Part shown: positions 9,793-18,328 of the stretch, one piece after another | Position numbering within the stretch: position 1 is the first letter of the stretch | Layout: every line of letters starts with the position of its first letter | Assembly (NCBI GenBank): GCA_017479935.1 | Contig: JAFVBO010000107.1 | Location: 1 to 48,458 of the forward strand | Origin: Lachnospiraceae bacterium | Lineage (GTDB): Bacteria; Bacillota; Clostridia; Lachnospirales; Lachnospiraceae | Length of the DNA: 48,458 bases | Direction of reading: 5' to 3' | Notes under the pieces: generated by a model | Database searches by the model: none | The model's input: only the letters and a program-made list of their open reading frames with translations | Told to the model about the DNA's origin: nothing | Program-made: the position numbers and the translations under genes

Positions 9793-11376
9793 ATGTGTTC
9801 GATTATGGGATGGTGCGGCCCGGAGGCCGATCCGGATGCGTTTATGGCTGGCTTTGCCCACACAAAGACGAGAGGACCGGATGATACGCGGCTTGTGGAC
9901 ACGGGAAAGGGGCTTTTGGGCTTTCACCGGCTTTCGATCATGGGGCTAACGCCTTCGGGCATGCAGCCATTTGAGTTAAACGGAAGCTATGTGGTTTGTA
10001 ACGGGGAACTCTACGGGTTTGAGAAAGAGCGGGAAAAGCTGAAGGAGAAAGGGTACACCTTCGTGTCGGACAGCGACTGTGAGATCATCCTCCCTTTGTA
10101 TTTTGAATATGGAACCGGGATGTTTTCCCGTTTAGACGCAGAGTTTGCCTGCATTATCTACGATGGCATGACGGGAGAGTACCTCGCTGCCCGCGATCCC
10201 ATCGGCATCCGTCCGCTTTATTATGGATATGACAAGAAGGGGATCATTCTGTTTGCGAGTGAAGCCAAGAGTCTTGTCGGTCTGGCAGAAAAGATCATGC
10301 CGTTCCCTCCGGGTCACTACTACAAGGACGGACAGTTTATCCGCTACTGCGACATCGCGCAGGTAGAAAAGGTCTGCGCCGATGATCTGGAGACCGCCTG
10401 CGCGAAGATCCACGATAAGCTGATCGCCGGTGTGCAAAAACGCCTCATTTCCGATGCAAAAGTGGGCTTTCTGCTTTCCGGCGGCCTGGACTCTTCGTTA
10501 GTCTGCGCGATCGCGGCCCGGCAGAGCGAGAAGCCGATCGAGACCTTCGCCATCGGCATGAGCGAGGACGCCATCGATTTAAAATATGCCAAACAAGTGG
10601 CGGATTTCATCGGCAGCCATCACACAGAAGTTTACATGACACCGGACGAGGTGATTTCGTCATTGGAGGAGGTGGTTTATCTTCTCGGAACCTATGACAT
10701 CACCACAATCCGGGCCAGCATGGGCATGTACCTGGTCTGCAAGGCCATCCACGAGCAGACGGATCTGCGCGTTATCCTGACCGGGGAAATATCCGACGAG
10801 CTGTTCGGCTATAAATATACGGACTTTGCGCCGTCCGCGGCAGCCTTTCAGGAAGAGGCCCAGAAGCGCATCCGAGAGCTCCACATGTACGATGTGCTGC
10901 GCGCGGATCGCTGTATCTCTGTCAACTCGTTGGAGGCGCGGGTGCCCTTTGGAGATCTGGATTTTGTGCATTACGTCATGAGCCTGGACCCTGAGATGAA
11001 AATAAATAAGTATGGGAAAGGCAAGTATCTTTTGCGGCATGCCTTCGAAAAGGACGGACTTCTTCCCGATTCCATTTTGTGGCGCGAAAAGGCAGCCTTT
11101 TCCGATGCCGTGGGCCATTCCATGGTGGATTACCTGAAAGAATACGCAGAAAAACAGTATACCGACGCGGAATTCGAAGAGAAGAAGCTGCAGTATGCCT
11201 ACGCGCAGCCATTCACCAAGGAATCGCTGTTATACCGGGAGATCTTCGAGAAATACTATCCCGGTCAGGCGGAAATGATTGTGGACTTCTGGATGCCTAA
11301 CAAGTCCTGGGAAGGATGCAACGTAAATGACCCGTCCGCCCGCGTGCTGGCAAACTATGGGGCAAGCGGCGTATAG
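9793..11376 (+). CDS. asnB: Asparagine synthase (glutamine-hydrolysing)
   Basis: 527 residues, like standard AsnB. It forms asparagine from aspartate, ATP and glutamine. Cys2, directly after the start Met (MCSIMGWCG), is the expected amidotransferase nucleophile; residues 1 to about 200 form the class II glutaminase domain (ARDPIGIRPLYYG). The synthetase domain holds the PP-loop GFLLSGGLDSSLV near residue 227 and later EARVPFGDLDFV and LWREKAAFSDAVG. The ATG at 9793 follows AAGGGAGGGAAC. It may be read through from glnN, since no clear terminator lies between them; a perfect inverted repeat does. It belongs to the glutamine-use cluster with glmS next. Confidence 0.95.
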   Translation: MCSIMGWCGPEADPDAFMAGFAHTKTRGPDDTRLVDTGKGLLGFHRLSIMGLTPSGMQPFELNGSYVVCNGELYGFEKEREKLKEKGYTFVSDSDCEIILPLYFEYGTGMFSRLDAEFACIIYDGMTGEYLAARDPIGIRPLYYGYDKKGIILFASEAKSLVGLAEKIMPFPPGHYYKDGQFIRYCDIAQVEKVCADDLETACAKIHDKLIAGVQKRLISDAKVGFLLSGGLDSSLVCAIAARQSEKPIETFAIGMSEDAIDLKYAKQVADFIGSHHTEVYMTPDEVISSLEEVVYLLGTYDITTIRASMGMYLVCKAIHEQTDLRVILTGEISDELFGYKYTDFAPSAAAFQEEAQKRIRELHMYDVLRADRCISVNSLEARVPFGDLDFVHYVMSLDPEMKINKYGKGKYLLRHAFEKDGLLPDSILWREKAAFSDAVGHSMVDYLKEYAEKQYTDAEFEEKKLQYAYAQPFTKESLLYREIFEKYYPGQAEMIVDFWMPNKSWEGCNVNDPSARVLANYGASGV

Positions 11377-11388
11377 ATGTGCCAGGGT

Positions 11389-11516
11389 GTGACAGGGGAC
11401 GGGCCTGTGTCACAATTTCTGTGTGACAGGGTGTGTGACAGGGGACGGGCCTGTGTCACAATTTCTGTGTGACAGTGTGACAGTGTGACAGGGTGTGGCA
11501 GTGGATAGGCCTGTGT
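11389..11516. repeat. GTGACA-family palindromic repeat array between asnB and glmS
   Basis: Two exact copies of the 25-bp unit in reverse orientation (11389-11413 and 11435-11459; starts GTGACAGGGG, ends CTGTGTCAC), each followed by AATTTCTGTGTGACAG. Then comes a degenerate run of GTGTGACA units and a decayed copy ending GGCCTGTGTA. This fills almost the whole gap in front of glmS, leaving about 17 nt for the ribosome binding site. Confidence 0.85.
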
Positions 11517-11533
11517 AGTTGGGAGAGGAAAAT

Positions 11534-13357
11534 ATGTGTGGAATAGTGGGATTTACAGGAAGGCAGAGCGCGGCGCCGGTACTGCTGGAAGGACTTAAGA
11601 AACTGGAATACAGAGGATATGATTCCGCCGGGATCGCGGTTATGGACGGCAAGTCCATCACGGTGAACAAAGTGAGAGGCAGAATCGCGAACCTGTGCGA
11701 AAAGACCAAGGACGGCGCGAAGGTACCGGGGACGACGGGGATCGGGCACACCAGGTGGGCTACCCACGGCGCGCCGACAGAGGAAAACGCGCATCCGCAC
11801 CTGAGCAATGACGGGCGCTTTGCCATCGTGCACAATGGGATCATCGAGAATTATCTCTCGCTGCGGGAGGAGCTGACGCAGGATGGCTACCATTTCCTAA
11901 GCGAGACGGATACCGAGGTGATTGTTCATCTGCTGGAGATGTACTACCGCGGGAATGTGCGCGATGCGCTCATCAAGACGGCTAACCGCCTGCGGGGCTC
12001 CTATGCGCTGGGCGTGATCTGCTCGGAGGAACCCGGAAAAATCTATGCGGTTCGGGAGGCCAGCCCCCTGATATTAGGCGTTGGCATCGATGAAAACTTC
12101 TTCGCCTCCGATGTGACGGCACTGGTCAACCACACCCGGAACGTGATTTATTTGGAGGATGGGGAGTTCGCGGAGCTGTCGGATACATCCATCCGGATTT
12201 TCGACTGCTCGGGGCAGGAGATCCATAAGAAGGCGACGCGCGTCCTGTGGGATGTGCAGGCGGCGGAAAAAGGCGGTTATGAACACTTCATGCTGAAGGA
12301 AATCATGGAGCAGCCGGGCGCGGTAAAGGCCACGCTGGCCCCTCGGATGAAGGAACACGGCGTGGAGTTTGAGGAGCTGACAGGCCTGCTCCCAAAGCTG
12401 CCTTCCATCCGCAAAATCCTGATCACCGCCTGCGGATCGGCGTATTATGCGGGCTGCGCCGGAAAGTATGCCCTGGAACACCTGGCCAGGATTCCGGTGG
12501 AGGTGGAACTTGCCAGTGAACTTCGGTATAGTGATCCCTTGATTGATGAGTCCACGCTTTTGATCGTGATTTCCCAGTCGGGCGAGACAGCCGACACCAT
12601 CGCAGCCATGAAAGAGTGCAAGGCAAGAGGCGCGAAGACGCTGGCCATCGTGAACGTGGTCGGCAGCTCGGTGGCCACGCTGGCCGACTTTGCCGTGTAC
12701 ACCTGGGCCGGCCCGGAGATCGCGGTGGCCACCACCAAGGGCTATACTACGCAGGTGACGGTCCTCTATATGCTGGCCCTTTACTTTGCCGATCATTTAA
12801 ATCGGATCGGAGAGGAAAAAGCGCGGCTCCAGGAGGCACTGCAGGCCATGCCCAGAAGGATTCAGGAATCCATCGACATGAATGCCAACATCCCGGCGCT
12901 TGCCAGAAAATACCACAAGGCCAAAGCTCTCTTTTTCATTGGCCGCAACACCGACTACGCAGTGGCGCTCGAAGGGGCCCTCAAAATGAAAGAGATCTCC
13001 TACCTGCATGCGGAAGCCTATGCGGCGGGAGAATTAAAGCACGGGACAATCGCCCTGATCGAGGAGCATCAGCCCGTGATCGCCCTGTGCGCCAATCCGT
13101 CCATCATGGAGAAAACCTTAAGCAACATGGTGGAAGTCAAATCCCGCGGGGCGGAGGTGCTGGCGTTAACCTTCCGGAACAACCAGAAAATCCTGTCGGT
13201 TGCCGACGACCTGCTGTTCATGCCGGAAGTGGATCCGCTGTTTTCGGCCGTGATGGAGATTGTGCCGCTGCAGCTTTTGGCTTATTATGTAGCCAGGGAA
13301 AACGGCTGCGATATCGACAAGCCGAAGAACCTGGCGAAGTCGGTGACGGTGGAGTAA
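11534..13357 (+). CDS. glmS: Glutamine--fructose-6-phosphate aminotransferase (isomerising)
   Basis: 607 residues, full length. It makes glucosamine-6-phosphate from fructose-6-phosphate and glutamine, the first step toward UDP-GlcNAc and cell wall. Cys2 (MCGIVGFTG) is the glutaminase nucleophile; GTTGIGHTRWATHG and NGIIENYLSLRE complete that domain. Two SIS sugar-phosphate domains follow (TACGSAYYAG, SQSGETADT, then FIGRNTDYAVALEGALKMKEISYLHAEAY), and the protein ends KNLAKSVTVE as expected. The ATG at 11534 with GGGAGAGG upstream gives Cys at position 2; an earlier in-frame ATG would bury it. No glmS ribozyme is visible upstream; the gap is repeat-filled, so expression may depend on asnB read-through. 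Confidence 0.97.
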   Translation: MCGIVGFTGRQSAAPVLLEGLKKLEYRGYDSAGIAVMDGKSITVNKVRGRIANLCEKTKDGAKVPGTTGIGHTRWATHGAPTEENAHPHLSNDGRFAIVHNGIIENYLSLREELTQDGYHFLSETDTEVIVHLLEMYYRGNVRDALIKTANRLRGSYALGVICSEEPGKIYAVREASPLILGVGIDENFFASDVTALVNHTRNVIYLEDGEFAELSDTSIRIFDCSGQEIHKKATRVLWDVQAAEKGGYEHFMLKEIMEQPGAVKATLAPRMKEHGVEFEELTGLLPKLPSIRKILITACGSAYYAGCAGKYALEHLARIPVEVELASELRYSDPLIDESTLLIVISQSGETADTIAAMKECKARGAKTLAIVNVVGSSVATLADFAVYTWAGPEIAVATTKGYTTQVTVLYMLALYFADHLNRIGEEKARLQEALQAMPRRIQESIDMNANIPALARKYHKAKALFFIGRNTDYAVALEGALKMKEISYLHAEAYAAGELKHGTIALIEEHQPVIALCANPSIMEKTLSNMVEVKSRGAEVLALTFRNNQKILSVADDLLFMPEVDPLFSAVMEIVPLQLLAYYVARENGCDIDKPKNLAKSVTVE

Positions 13358-13365
13358 GGGCGACA

Positions 13366-13510
13366 GGAAGGTGACAGGGGTCTGAGGTGACAGGGGGCGG
13401 AGGTGACAGGGGACGGGCCTGTGTCACAAAAGCTGGCAGCTTTTGTGACACAGACCCGTCCCCTGTCACCTTCGTCCCCTGTCACCTTCAGGCCCGTCCC
13501 CTGTCACCTT
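13366..13510. repeat. GTGACA-family repeat cluster with a 69-bp near-perfect inverted repeat
   Basis: 13402-13470 is an inverted repeat with 34-bp arms around a single G (13436) and only one mismatch. Each arm is the 25-bp unit joined to CACAAAAGCTG. Partial copies flank it: 13371-13399 on the left, and CCCCTGTCAC units on the right up to about 13508. It sits between the convergent ends of glmS and the ferredoxin subunit gene and would form a very stable hairpin on either strand, a plausible bidirectional transcription barrier (inference). Confidence 0.9.
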
Positions 13511-13525
13511 TTTCCCTTCAGCTTT

Positions 13526-14110
13526 TTAGTAGATAAACTCCTTCAGCTCTTCCGCCGGAGTCATCATCGCCTCTTTCGCCTTGATGAGCGTGTGGGGGCC
13601 GGTCATGTCCGCGGGGGGAAGAACCGGGATTTCCGTCACGAGGCCTTCGCCGTACTTGGCGGCCAGTTCATCCATGTCGCCAAAATCCAGGGCGCGCATC
13701 GGGCAGGCGTCTACGCATACCGGAACGCCGCCGGCTTTGCGGATGGCGTAGCAGCTGTCGCATTTCTGAACGATGCCGAGCTCTGCCACAAACTTGGGCT
13801 GCTTGTAAGGGCAAACCAGCGTACAGCTCTTGCAGCCGATGCACATTTCGTCATCGTGCAGCACGGGGCCTTCCTCGGTCTTGTACATAGCGCCGGTCGG
13901 GCAGATCGCCACGCAGGCCGGGTTCTCGCAGTGGTTGCAAGACATGGAAAGGTTGAAACCGGAAATATTGGGATATTCGCCGGCGGTGTAGCTGTTTACC
14001 GTGCGGAACAGAGTGCCGATGGGAAGACGGTTTTTGTCCTTGCACGCAATCTGGCAGACACGGCAGCCAATGCATTTGGTTGCGTCAAAATAGAATCCTA
14101 ACTGTGCCAT
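13526..14110 (-). CDS. Four-cluster ferredoxin subunit of a DMSO-reductase-family enzyme (DmsB-like)
   Basis: 194 residues. It has the four-cluster layout of DmsB/NrfC/PhsB proteins: CIGCRVCQIAC, CNHCENPACVAICP, CIGCKSCTLVCP and CDSC followed by CVDACP. It should pass electrons to the molybdenum subunit encoded just upstream, from 16794 to 14125. The ATG at 14108-14110 follows TAAGGAGGG, where the TAA is the stop of the catalytic subunit gene, so the two are tightly coupled. There is no signal sequence, as expected for a partner carried out with a Tat substrate. A membrane anchor (DmsC type) is absent downstream, where a repeat cluster and convergent glmS follow. Confidence 0.9.
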   Translation of the reverse strand: MAQLGFYFDATKCIGCRVCQIACKDKNRLPIGTLFRTVNSYTAGEYPNISGFNLSMSCNHCENPACVAICPTGAMYKTEEGPVLHDDEMCIGCKSCTLVCPYKQPKFVAELGIVQKCDSCYAIRKAGGVPVCVDACPMRALDFGDMDELAAKYGEGLVTEIPVLPPADMTGPHTLIKAKEAMMTPAEELKEFIY

Positions 14111-14124
14111 GCTCCTTGCCCTCC

Positions 14125-16794
14125 TTACATTTCAAAAGTGATCAGCGGACGATCCACATTGGCAGGAATCGGCTCCCCATCATACTTTTCAAAGTTTACT
14201 TCAATGTTGTTATAGCCGCTGACACCCATGCCGTAGCCGGGAGCGCCGATCAGGGTGTTGGTGTTGCCGGCGCGGTCGATGCCGGTTTCCTCGTCGATAT
14301 CGGGACGGGCGGTAAAAGGAATGCCCACGACACCCGGCATCATGCCCGCAAACACGCTGGCGCGGCGGAGCATCTTGCCGTACTGGTTCCATACCAGCAC
14401 TGTATCGCCATTCTCGATGCCCTTTTCCTTTGCGTCGGCCACCGAAATCCACATGGGATCGGCAAAGCTTTCACGCAGCCATTCGTTGTTGTCGAAAACC
14501 GTGCAGACGCGGTTCAGCACGTGCGGATTGTAGGAGACGTAAGGATATTCGCTCTTTTCGCCGTCCAGATCACGATCCTTGAAGGTGTGCTCATAACCCG
14601 AGATGGGCGTTATATAGCTGGGGTAGGGTTTGATTTCCAGATCACTTAAGGCGACGCTGTTGATCTGATCCGCATTCACCTGGCAGTAAATCTCGAATTT
14701 ACCGCTGGCAGAAGTGAGAGGATGCGCTTCAGGATCCTCCACGAATTCCTTGTACTGGATGTGGAAGTAGGTGTCGTCCTCGGTTCTGGGAACCTGATAA
14801 CCGCCGTTGGCAAGAAACTCGGCGCAGCCGATCTTGCCTTCGCGAGGGGTTACTTCCGCTCCGTTCACCGCCGCAAGCATGGGGAGCTCTGCCTCAATGC
14901 CAAAGGACTTGATGTCCTCCTCGGTGATCGTGACAAGCGGTTCGTAGCTGCCGTCTTCCTTGATGACGTTGCAGCCGTAAATCTGGTTGAAGAACTGCGC
15001 GCGCTCGCTTAAATAGTACACGGTAGAAGGCTCAATACCGCAGGCTTTTAACAGTCCTTCGTTGATTTCCTGGTCACTCTTCGCCTCAAACAGCGGCGCA
15101 GTAACCTGGGTGTAAACATTGATCCACTCCTTGTTTGTCGTACCGCCAAAGTTGCCGACGGCTTCCCACTGGGTGGTGATCGGAAGGACGATATCAGCGT
15201 ACATACAGGTGGTGGTCATGTAGAAGCCTCTTGCGCAGACGAAATCCACCTTGCGGAAAGCCTCGATGCCCTTGTTCAGGTTGGGACCGGTGGCCAGATA
15301 ATCGTCGTTGGTCTCGCAGAACAGGGCGTGAACATCACACTCCTTGCGGGTGCCGCCGAAGGTGCCGCCCACATAGCCGTTGCCTACATCCATGTACGAT
15401 CCGGTCAGCACGGCTTCCCAGGCATCCGGGCCGGGGATCTGATCGCCCATGAGCGGGTTAAAGGTGGCGATGCCGGTGTTTCCGTTGTTTACCAGACGGG
15501 CGCCGCCGTTGAAGGCCGAGTAGGAGTCAGCGCCGCAGGTGACGCAGTTGCCGGGCTTGCCGACATGGCCGCCCATCAGGCCGACCGTCAGAACGGTCTG
15601 CAGATAGTTTTCGCCGCCGTTGATACGGGCGGGAGCCAGGCCGTGCACAAAGGTCACGTCGTGATCCTTTCCCATCACCTCAGCCAGGAAGCGGATGTCT
15701 TCCACACTGGCGCCGGAAATCCGGGAGGCCCAGGCCGCATCCTTGACAATGCCATCGTACTCGCCTTTCAAGTAGCCCAGGAAGTTCTCGTCTAATCGGG
15801 CATCCGCCGGCATGTGATCGGCATCAAAGCCAACCGTGTACTTGTTCAGGAACTCATAGTCCACGACACCGGCCTGAACCATCTCATAGGCAACGCCGAT
15901 GAAGAAGGCCGTGTCGGTCCCGGGGTAAACCGGAATCCACTTCGCGTTTAACGCCATGGCGGACGCATTGTACGCCGGTCCGATGTAGACCACCTTAACG
16001 CCATCCTGTACCGCATTCATTAAGGTGTAATTGCCGACGCCGTGGGTACTCCAGGACGGGTTCGCACCGTTTAAGACCACGTATTCCGCGTTTTTTAAGT
16101 CCAGACGGTCGTTGGGAGCCACGTTGCCAAAGGGGATGCCCATGGCTGTGTTGTTGATCAGCGTTGCGCCATAGGAGCAGGAATCGTAGATGGAAAGATG
16201 ACCGCCCAGCGCGTTCATAAAGGGACCGCCAAAGGCCGACAGCTTGCCGGGCACCAGCACGGAACCGTTGCCGTATTCGGCTACGATGCGGGTGATTTCC
16301 TTCGCCACCAGTTCGAACGCTTCGTCCCAACTGATCCGTTCCCATTCATCGCGGCCGCGAAGCTGTCTGTCGCCGCCGGTTCCGGGTTCCCAGTGCTTTC
16401 TTTTCATGGGGTATTTCAGTCGCTCCGCGCCAAAGCACTGCTTCTGCTGCGAGTGGCCGCGGGGGCAGGATCTCTGCTGCGGGTACAAAAGAGAGTCCTC
16501 ATGCGTGTCGTCGGTTTTCTGGCGCAGAACAACGCCATCGTTGACCAGGACTTTGTTCATGCAGCGGCAGCCGCAGCCATGCCAGCATCCGGCAGAAATC
16601 CAGGTACCGTCCGCCTCGTTGTTCACGGGTTCGGGATGAGTCACACTGGCCTCTTCCTCCGCCTTGACGATGCGGTTCTGGGTTCCCCCGAACAGGGAAA
16701 GGCCTGCCATTGCGGCAGTAGCGGCAGCGCTTCTGGCTAAGAATTCGCGCCGGCTGACTTTTTCAGATGCCAGCTTCTTGATTAATTGGGACAT
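14125..16794 (-). CDS. Molybdopterin oxidoreductase catalytic subunit with Tat signal (DmsA-like)
   Basis: 889 residues from the ATG at 16792-16794 (AGGAGGCGAAACAC upstream). The N-terminus carries a twin-arginine signal, SRREFLARSAAAT, then a hydrophobic stretch. A cysteine-rich segment for the first [4Fe-4S] cluster follows (CWHGCGCRC, with SCPRGHS further on). The rest is a molybdo-bis-MGD protein of the DMSO reductase family, with the C-terminal beta-barrel domain around SVADAKEKGIENGDTVLVWN. It would act outside the membrane, reducing an S- or N-oxide-type acceptor. The exact substrate cannot be read from sequence. With the ferredoxin gene it forms a two-gene operon; no TorD/DmsD-type chaperone or anchor subunit is present in the window. 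Confidence 0.88.
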   Translation of the reverse strand: MSQLIKKLASEKVSRREFLARSAAATAAMAGLSLFGGTQNRIVKAEEEASVTHPEPVNNEADGTWISAGCWHGCGCRCMNKVLVNDGVVLRQKTDDTHEDSLLYPQQRSCPRGHSQQKQCFGAERLKYPMKRKHWEPGTGGDRQLRGRDEWERISWDEAFELVAKEITRIVAEYGNGSVLVPGKLSAFGGPFMNALGGHLSIYDSCSYGATLINNTAMGIPFGNVAPNDRLDLKNAEYVVLNGANPSWSTHGVGNYTLMNAVQDGVKVVYIGPAYNASAMALNAKWIPVYPGTDTAFFIGVAYEMVQAGVVDYEFLNKYTVGFDADHMPADARLDENFLGYLKGEYDGIVKDAAWASRISGASVEDIRFLAEVMGKDHDVTFVHGLAPARINGGENYLQTVLTVGLMGGHVGKPGNCVTCGADSYSAFNGGARLVNNGNTGIATFNPLMGDQIPGPDAWEAVLTGSYMDVGNGYVGGTFGGTRKECDVHALFCETNDDYLATGPNLNKGIEAFRKVDFVCARGFYMTTTCMYADIVLPITTQWEAVGNFGGTTNKEWINVYTQVTAPLFEAKSDQEINEGLLKACGIEPSTVYYLSERAQFFNQIYGCNVIKEDGSYEPLVTITEEDIKSFGIEAELPMLAAVNGAEVTPREGKIGCAEFLANGGYQVPRTEDDTYFHIQYKEFVEDPEAHPLTSASGKFEIYCQVNADQINSVALSDLEIKPYPSYITPISGYEHTFKDRDLDGEKSEYPYVSYNPHVLNRVCTVFDNNEWLRESFADPMWISVADAKEKGIENGDTVLVWNQYGKMLRRASVFAGMMPGVVGIPFTARPDIDEETGIDRAGNTNTLIGAPGYGMGVSGYNNIEVNFEKYDGEPIPANVDRPLITFEM

Positions 16795-16841
16795 GTGTTT
16801 CGCCTCCTGTCGTGTAGGATTAGTGAAATAGATATTACGCA

Positions 16842-16871
16842 ATTATCTTGCATGCAATGAAATCATATCAA
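16842..16871 (-). promoter_or_regulatory. Possible promoter of the molybdoenzyme operon with a palindrome in the spacer
   Basis: On the minus strand there is TTGATA (16866-16871), an 18-bp spacer and GATAAT (16842-16847). The spacer contains the perfect palindrome TTGCATGCAA (16848-16857), placed where a regulator could block or assist polymerase. Assignment is tentative. Confidence 0.4.
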
Positions 16872-17145
16872 AGATATTTTCTGCCTGCAACCAACAAAAA
16901 AGAAGGGACTGTTGCTTAATTCTCGATTCTTTGAAATCGTGCAAATGTATGCAGAATGCACAAGGAGGTGGCAAAGGGCGGTCCCTGGTGCCAGCGGAAA
17001 CTGAGAATAGGGTCTGGATTGTACTGCTGCGATCTGGTATAATGGCAGCAAGTTCAAAGGTACGGGAGGACAAGTGAGATAGCTGACTGGGCCGTTCCTG
17101 TATTTGGATCATAGACTGTAACAGCCCGTTAGGAGAAGGAAAAGT
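16872..17145 (+). promoter_or_regulatory. mnmA upstream region with extended -10 promoter
   Basis: A gap of about 350 bp separates the divergent molybdoenzyme operon and mnmA. An extended -10 element, TGG then TATAAT (17038-17043), has only a poor -35 (TGGATT, 17-bp spacing). The following leader of about 100 nt can form a stem of TACGGGA with TTCCTGTA. I recognise no riboswitch, T-box or small gene here. Confidence 0.45.
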
Positions 17146-18207
17146 ATGGCGAGAGTAATTGTGGGAATGTCCGGCGGAGTGGATAGTTCCGTGGCTGCGT
17201 ATCTGCTGAAGGCCGCAGGCCACGAGGTGATCGGCGTGACGCTGAAAAACTGGGAGACGGAAGAGGGAAACGACAGCCGCATTCAGGATATAAATGACGC
17301 GAAAAAGATTGCGGAAGCGCTTGGTATACAGCATATTGTGTTAGAATGCGCGCCGGATTTTCGGGAAAGGGTTATCCAGCCGTTTATCAAGGACTACTTA
17401 AGCGGCCTCACCCCCAGCCCGTGTACCGGTTGCAACCGGTGCCTGAAGTGGGCGAAGATGCTTGATACGGCAAAGACGATGCAGGCGGAGTATGTTGCCA
17501 CCGGGCACTACGCAAAGGTGATCCGGAAGGAAAACGGGCGCTACACGGTTCAGAAAGCCGACTGCGAGGGGAAGGACCAGGCTTATATGCTCTATCGGCT
17601 GTCCCAGGAGCAGCTAAAGGCTACTCTGATGCCATTAGGAAAGCTCTCCAAGGACGAGGTTCGCAGGATTGCCGCAGAGGTGGGCCTTCCGGTTGCGCAG
17701 AAGCGCGATTCGCAGGAGCTTTGCTTTGTCGCAGATGGCAGTTATGCGGAATACATTCAGGAGCACACGTCTCTTCCGGTGCCGGGGGAGGGCGATTTTG
17801 TGGATGAAAACGGGAAGGTTTTAGGAAAACACCGCGGGATTATTCACTATACTGTCGGGCAGCGCAAGAACCTGGGCCTCGCCATGGGGCATCCGGTGTA
17901 TGTGAAGGAAATCCGGGCCGGGAAAAACGAGGTGGTGATCGCGGATGAAGAGGCTTTATATCAGAGCGAAATCACCTGCCGGGATTTGAACTTCATGAGC
18001 ATTCCGGATCTGCCGGAGGGGGAAGAGTTGCGCGCGTTTGTGAAGATTCGGTATCATCACAATGGGCAGTATGCCCGCATCACACGAACTGGGGCGGATC
18101 AGCTGCGCCTTGTCTTTGACGAGCCGGTTCGCGCGGCAGCGCCGGGGCAGTCGGCCGTGTTCTACGATGCGGATGACTGCGTGATCGGCGGGGGCGTGAT
18201 TGAGTAG
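17146..18207 (+). CDS. mnmA: tRNA-specific 2-thiouridylase
   Basis: 353 residues, slightly short of the usual 360-380. It thiolates U34 of Lys, Glu and Gln tRNAs using sulfur relayed from a cysteine desulfurase. The ATP pyrophosphatase P-loop is at residues 6-14 (VGMSGGVDSS). The first active cysteine region reads PCTGCNRCLKW, a CxxCxxC arrangement rather than the single Cys of the Escherichia coli form. The second catalytic Cys lies in SQELCFV, and the tRNA-binding segment contains IIHYTVGQRKNLGLAMG. The ATG at 17146 follows AGGAGAAGG. No cysteine desulfurase gene accompanies it. The extra cysteines could hold an iron-sulfur cluster (inference). Confidence 0.93.
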   Translation: MARVIVGMSGGVDSSVAAYLLKAAGHEVIGVTLKNWETEEGNDSRIQDINDAKKIAEALGIQHIVLECAPDFRERVIQPFIKDYLSGLTPSPCTGCNRCLKWAKMLDTAKTMQAEYVATGHYAKVIRKENGRYTVQKADCEGKDQAYMLYRLSQEQLKATLMPLGKLSKDEVRRIAAEVGLPVAQKRDSQELCFVADGSYAEYIQEHTSLPVPGEGDFVDENGKVLGKHRGIIHYTVGQRKNLGLAMGHPVYVKEIRAGKNEVVIADEEALYQSEITCRDLNFMSIPDLPEGEELRAFVKIRYHHNGQYARITRTGADQLRLVFDEPVRAAAPGQSAVFYDADDCVIGGGVIE

Positions 18208-18274
18208 AGACGCTATGATCTGCGGAAGTATGAGCGAGTAGAGATGTTATGCTCGATGGAAGTATGTTCGAGTA
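18207..18274 (+). repeat. Imperfect 34-bp tandem repeat behind mnmA
   Basis: Two directly adjoining 34-bp units (18207-18240 and 18241-18274) both begin GAGA, share TATG, TC and GGAAGTATG in register, and end CGAGTA. About three quarters of positions agree. The first unit starts on the last base of the mnmA stop codon. Function unknown. Confidence 0.7.
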
Positions 18275-18328
18275 ACGAACGTTGCTGTATCATCGGCAAC
18301 GATACTATCAACACAGGCAGGAGAAATT

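Noticed and set aside
11377-11533. glmS ribozyme
   Set aside because: No ribozyme core is recognisable; the gap is explained by GTGACA-type repeats.
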